Positions 1-6,046 of a stretch of DNA of 7,561 bases are shown piece after piece. Positions within the stretch are counted from its first letter, which is position 1; every line of letters starts with the position of its first letter. The translations under genes were made by a program, and so were the position numbers. This DNA comes from Dehalococcoidia bacterium (lineage in GTDB: Bacteria > Chloroflexota > Dehalococcoidia > DSTF01 > JALHUB01). The stretch is taken from contig JALHUB010000299.1 in the NCBI GenBank assembly GCA_022865685.1, forward strand, positions 1 to 7,561, in the 5' to 3' direction. The notes beneath the pieces were generated by a model that was not told the DNA's origin, did no database searches, and was given only the letters and a program-made list of their open reading frames with translations.

Positions 1-553
1 CGATCTCCCCGGCACCGGCGAGCTCCGCAATCAAGCGCTGTCCCGACATCGGCCAGTGGCTGGTGCCGGGGTTGAGCGGGATGCTTGCTTTTGTCGCCTT
101 CGCTTTCGCCATATTCTCGATGATCCGGTAGCCCACCTCGCCTGCCTTGCCCAGCATGACCGACCCGGCGATGTCGAGGGCGAAGGCTACGGGGTAGTCG
201 CCGGAGTTCCCCAACGCGGCCACGCGCTCCTCCAGCAGCGGGCCGATGGTGAAGACCATCCGCACTACTTCCGGCGCGCGCGCGAACAGCGAGGCGACGA
301 CCGGGCTTTCGAGCGGATGGCCATCGCCGACGATGAGACGCGAGGGCTCCGCCGCCGTCACGGGGAAGGTGTCGTAGGCGATGGCCGGCCGGACCAGCCG
401 CAGCGCTTCGTCCGCCGCCCGGTCCACGGCCTCGATCCAGGCGTCCTGGCGCGGCGCGCCCTGCCTGCCGGTAGGCATGGCCTGTCGCTGCCGGACTAGC
501 TGCAGCGCCTCTTTCCTCTCCAGGTCGAGAGCGAAGCCCTTTACCACGGGCAA
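1..553 (-). CDS. B12-dependent methionine synthase activation-domain-like protein (3' part missing)
   Basis: The 184 visible residues resemble stand-alone proteins related to the C-terminal activation domain of cobalamin-dependent methionine synthase, MetH (Pfam Met_synt_B12). Family-like landmarks, in order, are a helical N-terminal part, FTIGPLLEERVAAL (about 101-114), ALDIAGSVMLGKAGE (about 125-139) and LNPGTSHWPMSGQ (about 160-172), which matches the PGY..WP loop region. In MetH this domain binds AdoMet during reductive reactivation of oxidised cobalamin. The Arg and Tyr of the MetH RPAPGY loop are not visible here (PLNPGT instead), so AdoMet use is uncertain. I place the start at TTG 553-551: GGAGGA at 565-560 lies 6 nt upstream, the promoter at 584-612 predicts transcription from about 577, and the product then begins with MPVVKGFALDL, as family members usually do. 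An in-frame ATG at 580 has no ribosome binding site and lies at or upstream of the predicted start of transcription. The gene runs off the left edge. Beside URO-D-like methyltransferase genes, it probably maintains a corrinoid protein in active form. Confidence 0.8.
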   Translation of the reverse strand, partial: MPVVKGFALDLERKEALQLVRQRQAMPTGRQGAPRQDAWIEAVDRAADEALRLVRPAIAYDTFPVTAAEPSRLIVGDGHPLESPVVASLFARAPEVVRMVFTIGPLLEERVAALGNSGDYPVAFALDIAGSVMLGKAGEVGYRIIENMAKAKATKASIPLNPGTSHWPMSGQRLIAELAGAGEI

Positions 554-583
554 AGCCGTTCCTCCATCGACGGTCTCCATCAC

Positions 584-612
584 AATTTAGGCGCGATTCC
601 TCAGGGCGTCAA
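584..612 (-). promoter_or_regulatory. Sigma70-like promoter of the activation-domain gene
   Basis: Read on the minus strand, TTGACG (612-607) is five of six to the -35 consensus. TAAATT (589-584) is four of six to the -10 consensus, and the spacer is exactly 17 nt. Transcription would begin near 577, leaving an untranslated leader of about 24 nt that holds the GGAGGA ribosome binding site for the TTG start at 553. The agreement of promoter, binding site and start codon is the main support; nothing has been measured. Confidence 0.55.
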
Positions 613-649
613 TCGGGCGGCAGAGGGCGGCCCATTTCCTGTTGCTCGC

Positions 650-681
650 AAGGAGTCTACAATATGCTCGCCAGACGTTGA
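650..681 (+). other. Possible 5-codon leader ORF, or a -10 element, ahead of the plus-strand operon
   Basis: AAGGAG (650-655) is followed 8 nt later by ATG (664), opening a reading frame MLARR ending in TGA at 679-681, 17 nt before the ATG of the main gene and in a different frame. The same stretch also contains TACAAT (658-663), five of six to a -10 box. With only a poor -35 (TTTCCT, 635-640, 17-nt spacing) this could instead be the operon promoter, with transcription starting near 670, inside the mini-ORF. The two readings exclude each other if this is the only promoter. I cannot decide between them. Confidence 0.25.
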
Positions 682-698
682 CGATCTGGGGGGCAAAT

Positions 699-1871
699 AT
701 GACATCATTTGAGAATCGACCGCTCCAGGTCCAGCGAAAGCCCAACTTCGACAACCTGCGGCGGACCCTCCTGCGTCAGGGGCCGCCCGGTCCGGTGCCC
801 TTCGTGGAGCTGTTCGCCGACCCGGGGACGATGGAGTCGGTGCTCGGTGAGAAGTTCCCTCTGGACCTCCGCGGCCTGGTCCTGGATTCCCCAGACCAGC
901 AGGAGCCGAAACCGGAGCTAGACAAGCTCCTCAAGGCCAAACAGGTCGTCGACATGATACTGCGCTTCTGCCTGGAAGCCGGCTACGACTACGTCTACAT
1001 GTACCCGGGAATCGATTTCCCCCGCAGCAACTTCCAGGCGGCGGACGACACCGCGAGCCAGAAGAACTGGAGCGGCGGACAGCGATTCTGGCAGGACGAG
1101 GAGACCGGCCCCATCCAAACGTGGGCCGACTTCGAGGCGTATCCCTGGCCGACGCCGGAGGCCATCAGCTACGCCGGCATCCAGTACCTCAACGCTGTCA
1201 TACCCGAGGGCATGAAGATATGCGTCGACCTGCCCGGAATCCTGGAGAACGCCTCCTGGCTGATGGGCCTCCAGTCCTTCTCCTATGCCCTGTTCGATCA
1301 GCCCGACCTGATCAAGGGGCTCGTTCAGAAGGTCGGCGACGCCGTCATTGCCGCCGCCGCGCACGTGGCGCCTCTTGAGAACGTCGGCATGTTCTTCCTG
1401 GGCGACGACATGGGCTTCTACTCCGGCACCCTCGTCTCCCCGACCGTCCTGCGAGAGCACATCTTCCCCTACCACCGCAAGCTCGTCGAGACCGTCCACG
1501 CCCACGACAAGCCGATCCTCCTCCACTCCTGCGGCAACCTGGAGAAGGTCATGGACGACATCATCGACGCCGGCTTCGATGCCAAGCAGTCGTTCGAGGA
1601 CAAGATCATGCCGGTGGAGGAAGTGTACCGTCGCTGGGGCGACCGCATCGCCATCATCGGCGGCATCGACATGGACATAATGGCGCGAGGTAGCGAAGAG
1701 GACGTGCGCCGTCGCACGCGTCAGGTGCTCGAGGTGTGCGGCACGGCGGGCACTGGCTACTGCCTGGGAACGGGCAATACCGTCGCCAACTACATCCCTA
1801 AGGAGAACTACCTCGCCATGCTCGACGAGGGGCGGCGCTGGAACAGGGAGCATTTTGGCGTTGAGCAGTAG
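699..1871 (+). CDS. URO-D-like (MtaA/CmuA superfamily) protein, probable corrinoid/thiol methyltransferase, 390 aa
   Basis: The protein has the URO-D superfamily layout: an N-terminal RRTLLRQG...VPFVELF element (about 21-38), GDDMG (235-239), the putative zinc motif HSCGN (H276, C278, G279), IIGGID (about 320-325) and the C-terminal GYCLGTGNTV...IPKENY region (about 353-371). In MtaA/MtbA-type methyltransferases a His-x-Cys pair plus a distant Cys hold the zinc that activates the thiol acceptor. Here Cys355 lies near the expected distant site, three residues before the Thr of LGTG, so its role as a ligand is only possible. The HemE N-terminal substrate signature is absent, so haem synthesis is unlikely. 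ATG 699 is chosen because GGGGGG (688-693) lies 5 nt upstream; an upstream in-frame TTG at 642 lacks such a site. It is followed after 12 nt by another superfamily member on the same transcript. The exact substrate cannot be told from sequence. Confidence 0.88.
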   Translation: MTSFENRPLQVQRKPNFDNLRRTLLRQGPPGPVPFVELFADPGTMESVLGEKFPLDLRGLVLDSPDQQEPKPELDKLLKAKQVVDMILRFCLEAGYDYVYMYPGIDFPRSNFQAADDTASQKNWSGGQRFWQDEETGPIQTWADFEAYPWPTPEAISYAGIQYLNAVIPEGMKICVDLPGILENASWLMGLQSFSYALFDQPDLIKGLVQKVGDAVIAAAAHVAPLENVGMFFLGDDMGFYSGTLVSPTVLREHIFPYHRKLVETVHAHDKPILLHSCGNLEKVMDDIIDAGFDAKQSFEDKIMPVEEVYRRWGDRIAIIGGIDMDIMARGSEEDVRRRTRQVLEVCGTAGTGYCLGTGNTVANYIPKENYLAMLDEGRRWNREHFGVEQ

Positions 1872-1883
1872 GAATGGTGCCGG

Positions 1884-3026
1884 ATGAGTGAGACAGTCAC
1901 GTCGGTGACGCAGGAGCCGAAGTACGCGTCCATCATAGAGAACTGGAAGGCGTTTTGGGCGCTTCAGGACATCGGGCGCCCCCTGTGGCTCATACCCTCG
2001 GAGCCGATACTCACCGCCGCGACGCTGCGGATGGAGCCTCTTCCCAGGCTCTTCCAGGAGAAAGAGGTCCAGCTACAGGCTTCGCTGAACGTGCTCAAGT
2101 GGCGGGAGACCGTGAATGCCGGCGACGACTTCGTTCCCCACCTGGAGCCGTACGGCGGCGTCACCGTCTTCGCCTCCGCCTTCGGCTGCGAGATCCAGTT
2201 CTTCGAGCACACGCTCCCCTGGGCGCACCCCGTCATCAAGGCCAACGACCCGCCGGAGAAGGTCTACGATCTCCCGACGCCCAGGCCGACGGACGCCCAG
2301 CTCGGGCAGATGCTGGAGTTCACGGAGTACTTCGTTCAGCAGACGAAGGGCCGCTATCCGATAGCCATGACGGACCTGCAGGGCCCGCTGGACACCGCCT
2401 ACCTCGTCTGGGACCCCAGCGCCTTCATGCTGGCGATGTACACCAACCCCAAGGAAGTGCACCACCTCATGCGGCTGGTCACGGACCTCATCGTCAAGTA
2501 CGTTAGGGAGCAGCGGGCCCGCTCGCCGGAGTTCATACCCTGCCACTACCCGCCGCTCTACCTTCCCGACGGCCGGGGCCTGCAGATCAGCGACGACGGG
2601 CTGGCGGTGATCAGCGCCAAGCTCTATGAAAAGTTCTGCCTGCCCCATGTCAATGAGCTGTCGGAGGAGTTCGGTGGGATATCGATTCACTCCTGCGGCA
2701 ACTTCGTCCACCAGTTCGACAACCTGGCGAAGGTCCACAACCTCCGCGGGCTGAACTTCGGCGCGACGGAGACGCCGTTCGAGGCGGTGTGGGAGCGCTT
2801 CAACGGCCAGACGGCGATAATCCCCCACATGGGACTGAACAACTCCAGCGGCGAAATCCACTTCGCGAACACGCAGGAGTACATGGAGCACGTGCTGCGG
2901 ACGAAGACGCACAACCGCGGCTTCGGGATCATCGTCCTTCCCCTGCCCGAGGACCACCTGGACGAGATCGGCGGCATCGAGGGGTTCGCCGCGCGTTGCA
3001 GGGAGACCATCGCCCTGTACTCCTGA
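1884..3026 (+). CDS. URO-D-like superfamily protein, second gene of the plus-strand pair, 380 aa
   Basis: A divergent URO-D superfamily protein of normal length. Visible marks are IGRPLWLIPSEP near 30-41, where relatives have PDRVPF, ISDDG (235-239), and the probable metal motif SIHSCGNF (H269, C271, G272, N273). Unlike its upstream neighbour it has no Cys or LGSG-type loop near the C-terminus: the equivalent stretch reads GFGIIVLPLPEDHLDE (346-361), and the GGID element is replaced by PHMGLNNSSGEIHF (about 314-327). The third zinc ligand of MtaA-type enzymes is therefore not apparent, and its chemistry may differ or depend on a partner subunit. The ATG at 1884 is 12 nt after the upstream stop, with a weak TAGGAA (1869-1874) overlapping that stop codon, which favours translational coupling. 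No promoter can be seen in the gap. A functional partnership with the 699-1871 product is inferred from coupling only. Confidence 0.85.
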   Translation: MSETVTSVTQEPKYASIIENWKAFWALQDIGRPLWLIPSEPILTAATLRMEPLPRLFQEKEVQLQASLNVLKWRETVNAGDDFVPHLEPYGGVTVFASAFGCEIQFFEHTLPWAHPVIKANDPPEKVYDLPTPRPTDAQLGQMLEFTEYFVQQTKGRYPIAMTDLQGPLDTAYLVWDPSAFMLAMYTNPKEVHHLMRLVTDLIVKYVREQRARSPEFIPCHYPPLYLPDGRGLQISDDGLAVISAKLYEKFCLPHVNELSEEFGGISIHSCGNFVHQFDNLAKVHNLRGLNFGATETPFEAVWERFNGQTAIIPHMGLNNSSGEIHFANTQEYMEHVLRTKTHNRGFGIIVLPLPEDHLDEIGGIEGFAARCRETIALYS

Positions 3027-3039
3027 ATGCACACGGGGG

Positions 3040-3071
3040 AAAAACAGTAGCCGGGACTTTCCAGTCTCGGC
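3040..3071 (-). terminator. Hairpin plus T-run between the convergent operons
   Basis: Arms at 3050-3058 (GCCGGGACT) and 3063-3071 (AGTCTCGGC) form a 9-bp stem with a 4-nt loop. On the minus strand the stem has one A-C mismatch and a GGAA (GNRA-type) loop. Five nucleotides later a TTTTT run follows (3044-3040), suiting termination of the minus-strand operon that stops at 3098. On the plus strand the stem is continuous (one G-U pair) and lies 24 nt after the stop at 3026, but no T-run follows it. It could act in both directions, weakly on plus. Confidence 0.45.
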
Positions 3072-3097
3072 GTGCCCGTTCCAGGCTGGGCCTTAGG

Positions 3098-4153
3098 CTA
3101 GCGGCAGCCGCCCTCCATGAAGCCTTCGTAGATGGCGCGGTGCTTCTCCACCGACATCTCGATGTCCTCCGGCTGCGGGTACTGCCGGGCGACGAAACCC
3201 CCATCGAAGCGACTCATCGCGAGGGCCATCTGCGTCGCTTCTTCGCGCACCTCGTCCGGCGTGACCTCCGGCTGCGACGACCACTGTATGTCGACGCAGT
3301 TCCAGAAGCAGACCTTGCCGCCGAACTCGTTCGCCAGGCGTTCGACGCCCATGAGGCGCGGTTGGTCGATCTGCAGCACGTCGGCGCCGATCTCGATCAG
3401 GTCGGGGATGACGTCCCAGATGACGCCGCAGCTATGCAGGATGTAGTGCATGCCGTGCTCGTGGCAGGCGTCGATGATGCGAGCGTAGCGCGGCTTGAAC
3501 ACCTCGCGCCACTGCGAGGGCCTGATCTGGAGCCCTGTCTGAAGGCCCCAATCGTCCCAGGACATGAAGCCGTGAACGTTGCCGATCTCGGCGTAATGCT
3601 CCACCAGCTCGACGGTCATGTCGGTCAGCCGGTCCAGTAGTGCGCCGAACCGCTGGCTGTCCGTGTAGGCGGCGATCATGAGGCTCTCGAAGCCCATCAG
3701 CGAACGGAGCCGCTCGTAGAGGTTGATGGGGTCGGCGCCGACCACGTACTTGCCGGCCTTGGCCGCCGCTTCCGTCACCAGCTTCAGCAGCGCCCACTGC
3801 TCCGACGATATCGGCTCCGGGAAGCGGTAGCCGTCCAGCGCTGCAAGGTCGGCCAGCGGCGAGACTTCCGCGTGACCCCACAGCCTGCCGGAGCCGCGCC
3901 AGCCGACGCCCCACTCGTCGAAGACCATCTCCCCCTTGGGCGCCTTCCGAACGCCGGTCGCTCCCGTTGCGGAGGCAAGCGCCGCCAGCTCGAAGAAGTC
4001 GGACTCAGGCGGCTGGACGAAGCTGTAGGGAATGCGCGGTGGGGCGTCGAACTCGATCGCGCGGCGGACGATCTCGCGGCTGGTGTAGCCGTCGGGCGCG
4101 GGCACCGGCCGGAGGAGGGCCGCCAGCAGGTTCTGCGTGTTGTCGGTCGTCAT
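3098..4153 (-). CDS. URO-D-like superfamily protein, last gene of the minus-strand operon, 351 aa
   Basis: The URO-D fold is suggested by TSREIVRRAIEFDAPPRIPY (24-43), the usual superfamily opening, then VFDEWGVGW (77-85), SWDDWGLQTG (198-207), the metal motif LHSCG (H240, C242, G243) followed by VIWDVIPDLIEIGADVLQ (244-261), and FWNCVDIQW (283-291) in place of the common FWGGID. Two further cysteines, C282 and C286, lie in this last loop. The C-terminus (GGFVARQYPQPEDI) lacks the LGSG loop of the gene at the head of the operon. The HemE signature is absent. ATG 4153 is 27 nt after the permease stop and has no clear ribosome binding site (GTAGAAACG precedes it), so expression may rely on upstream translation. 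Being on the same transcript as two importer permeases suggests it acts on the imported compound or on its demethylated product. Substrate and acceptor are unknown. Confidence 0.86.
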   Translation of the reverse strand: MTTDNTQNLLAALLRPVPAPDGYTSREIVRRAIEFDAPPRIPYSFVQPPESDFFELAALASATGATGVRKAPKGEMVFDEWGVGWRGSGRLWGHAEVSPLADLAALDGYRFPEPISSEQWALLKLVTEAAAKAGKYVVGADPINLYERLRSLMGFESLMIAAYTDSQRFGALLDRLTDMTVELVEHYAEIGNVHGFMSWDDWGLQTGLQIRPSQWREVFKPRYARIIDACHEHGMHYILHSCGVIWDVIPDLIEIGADVLQIDQPRLMGVERLANEFGGKVCFWNCVDIQWSSQPEVTPDEVREEATQMALAMSRFDGGFVARQYPQPEDIEMSVEKHRAIYEGFMEGGCR

Positions 4154-4180
4154 CGTTTCTACGCCGCCGAGGCTGCCGCG

Positions 4181-5080
4181 CTACCTGCCGGCGCGCCCCC
4201 AGCTTTGCGCGAAGGGGTCGATAATGTCGCGGACGGCCTCGCCGACGAGGTTCGCGCCCAGGATGGTAAGGCTGATGGCCAGACCGGGGAAGATCGCCAG
4301 CCAGGGCGCCTGCTGGAAGTAGTCGCGGGCGTTGCCGCTCATGTCGGCGCCCCAGGACGGGTTAGGCACCGGCACACCGAGCCCGAGAAAGCTCAGGGCG
4401 GCCTCTGCCAGGATCATGAATCCCAGGCTAAGGCTGGCGAGAATCCCGACGAGCGGCAACGTCGACGGCAGGACGTGCATGAAGAGGATGCGCCTGTTGC
4501 TGGCGCCCAGGGAGCGAGCGGCCTCGATGTACGGCTGCTGTTTCTCGGAGAGCACGATGGACCGCACCAGGCGTGACATGATCGGTATGGCGGCAATTCC
4601 GAGGATGAGGATGACGTTCCTTATCGACGGCCCCAGCGCCGCGGACAGTATTATCAGCAGGATCAGGGCCGGGAAGGACATGACGACCTCTACCAGGCGC
4701 TGGATAAGGTAGTCAACCCAGCCGCCGAAGTAGGCTGAGACGACTCCCAGCAATGTGCCGCCGATCGACGCCATGAGCGTCGCGGCGATGCCGATGCCCA
4801 GAGATATGCGGGCGCCATATATGACACGCGTGAAGACGTCGCGGCCCAGCTTGTCGGTGCCGAAGGGGTGCTCCAGGCCGGGTTTTTGGAACGCGCTGAA
4901 TTCAATCGACTGTGGATCGTAAGGGACGACAAACGGCCCGACGACCGCGGTCAGTATGAGGAAGCCGAGGATCGCAGCGCCCGTCACGCCCATCAGACGC
5001 CGCCGGACGTGCGTTATCAGGCCGATGTGGTGAGGCCGGATCTCGCCCGCCATCTCCAGCGTCATCTCCGCGCTACGCAT
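4181..5080 (-). CDS. ABC importer permease, DppC/OppC family, 299 aa
   Basis: An integral membrane subunit of a peptide/nickel-type (Dpp/Opp) ABC importer. It has a cytoplasmic N-terminus, a first membrane segment at about 31-53, the DppC/OppC landmark FGTDKLGRDVFTRVIYGARI (73-92), then five more hydrophobic segments (roughly 93-118, 131-150, 156-176, 207-235 and 260-282). The EAA loop EAARSLGASNRRILFMHVLP (186-205), which docks on the ATPase, is intact. Length is normal for the family. The start at 5080 is well supported by GGAGG on the minus strand 5 nt upstream. It overlaps the stop of the preceding permease gene by 8 nt, so the two are translationally coupled and should form a heterodimeric channel. 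No ATPase or solute-binding protein is encoded in the window. Family members carry peptides, nickel, sugars and other small solutes; the neighbouring methyltransferases suggest a methylated solute, which is inference. Confidence 0.93.
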   Translation of the reverse strand: MRSAEMTLEMAGEIRPHHIGLITHVRRRLMGVTGAAILGFLILTAVVGPFVVPYDPQSIEFSAFQKPGLEHPFGTDKLGRDVFTRVIYGARISLGIGIAATLMASIGGTLLGVVSAYFGGWVDYLIQRLVEVVMSFPALILLIILSAALGPSIRNVILILGIAAIPIMSRLVRSIVLSEKQQPYIEAARSLGASNRRILFMHVLPSTLPLVGILASLSLGFMILAEAALSFLGLGVPVPNPSWGADMSGNARDYFQQAPWLAIFPGLAISLTILGANLVGEAVRDIIDPFAQSWGRAGR

Positions 5081-6032
5081 TCGTGCCTCCGGTCAGCCGG
5101 ACGCGCGGGTCCAGACACGCGTACGCGATGTCGATCAGCAGGAAGAGAAGCATGACGGCGACGCCGACGACCAGGGCCATCGCCTGTATGGCCGGGTAGT
5201 CTCTGGACAGCGCGGACTCGATCAGAAGCCGCCCCAGGCCGTTGAGGTTAAACACCTGCTCGACGATCACCGTGCCGCCCAGGAGGCCGACGGCCTCCAT
5301 TCCAAGGATGGTGATGATGGGCAACATGACATTGCCCAGGGCATGGCGCCGGATGACGACCGATTCGCGCAGCCCCTTCGCACGCGCCGTGCGCATGAAG
5401 TCCTGCCCCACGACGCCGAGGATCGAGCCCCGAACGATGCGCGCCAGGCCGCAGCCGGAGGCGAACCCCAGCACCAGCGACGGCGGGCCGTACTGTCGAA
5501 GGTTGTCCCACGGATTCTCGAAGAAGCCGACGTGGGAGAACGGCGGCGCGTAGGAGAAGTAGATCGAGGGCAGCAGGATGACGAGAGTCGCCACCCAGAA
5601 CGTGGGCACGGACATGCCGAGAATGCTGACGCCGCGCAACAGGGAATCGAGCGGCCGGCCGAAGTTCATCGCGGACACGATGCCGATGGTCAGGCCAAGG
5701 ATTGCCGAGACGCCCATCGTCATGATCAGGAGCTGGCCGGTCACCGGCAGCCGGGAGACGATCTCATCCGTGACGGGCCGGTTGCGCAGCAGCGACTTCC
5801 CGAGGTCGAGGTGGGCAGCGTCGCCCAGCCAGTTGAAGTACTGCTCCACCAGCGGCTTGTCGAGGCCGTACTGGTGCTCCAGCTCCGCGACCTGCTCCGG
5901 AGTAGCGTTCTGTCCCGCTTTCACCTGGGCGAAGTTGCCCGGCATGACGCGCGCAGCGGCGAACACCAGAATTGAGATGCCGAACAGGATCGGTATCAGG
6001 GCGATGAGTCTGCGGACGATGTAGCCCAGCAT
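5073..6032 (-). CDS. ABC importer permease, DppB/OppB family, 319 aa
   Basis: Partner membrane subunit of the importer. The DppB/OppB pattern is clear: an N-terminal anchor MLGYIVRRLIALIPILFGIS (1-20) running into a membrane segment to about residue 29, a periplasmic region with HQYGLDKPLVEQYFNWLG (53-70) and LDLGKSLLRNRPV (75-87), later membrane segments at about 100-122, 132-160, 184-200, 240-258 and 283-304, the EAA-type loop RTARAKGLRESVVIRRHALG (214-233), and the C-terminal signature LDPRVRL (307-313). Length is typical. The ATG at 6032 follows the stop of the upstream URO-D-like gene by 14 nt. Only a weak AGAGAA precedes it, so coupling to upstream translation is likely. Its stop overlaps the start of the DppC-type gene by 8 nt. 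Permeases of this order normally sit beside a binding protein and two ATPases; here methyltransferase-like genes take those places. Confidence 0.94.
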   Translation of the reverse strand: MLGYIVRRLIALIPILFGISILVFAAARVMPGNFAQVKAGQNATPEQVAELEHQYGLDKPLVEQYFNWLGDAAHLDLGKSLLRNRPVTDEIVSRLPVTGQLLIMTMGVSAILGLTIGIVSAMNFGRPLDSLLRGVSILGMSVPTFWVATLVILLPSIYFSYAPPFSHVGFFENPWDNLRQYGPPSLVLGFASGCGLARIVRGSILGVVGQDFMRTARAKGLRESVVIRRHALGNVMLPIITILGMEAVGLLGGTVIVEQVFNLNGLGRLLIESALSRDYPAIQAMALVVGVAVMLLFLLIDIAYACLDPRVRLTGGTNA

Positions 6033-6046
6033 CTTTGTTCTCTACG

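Noticed and set aside
56..499. 147-aa plus-strand frame at the left edge
   Set aside because: Arg- and Gly-rich shadow of the activation-domain gene, with no ribosome binding site.
642..698. In-frame TTG extension of the 699 gene by 19 residues
   Set aside because: No ribosome binding site precedes TTG 642. The extension does not resemble the family, while ATG 699 has GGGGGG 5 nt upstream.
918..1853. 311-aa minus-strand open frame opposite the first URO-D-like gene
   Set aside because: Antisense shadow typical of GC-rich coding DNA. Its translation has no family features, while the plus strand encodes a clear URO-D-like protein.
2073..3032. 319-aa minus-strand open frame opposite the second URO-D-like gene
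   Set aside because: Shadow frame rich in Val, Leu, Arg and Glu without domains, opposite a well-supported gene.
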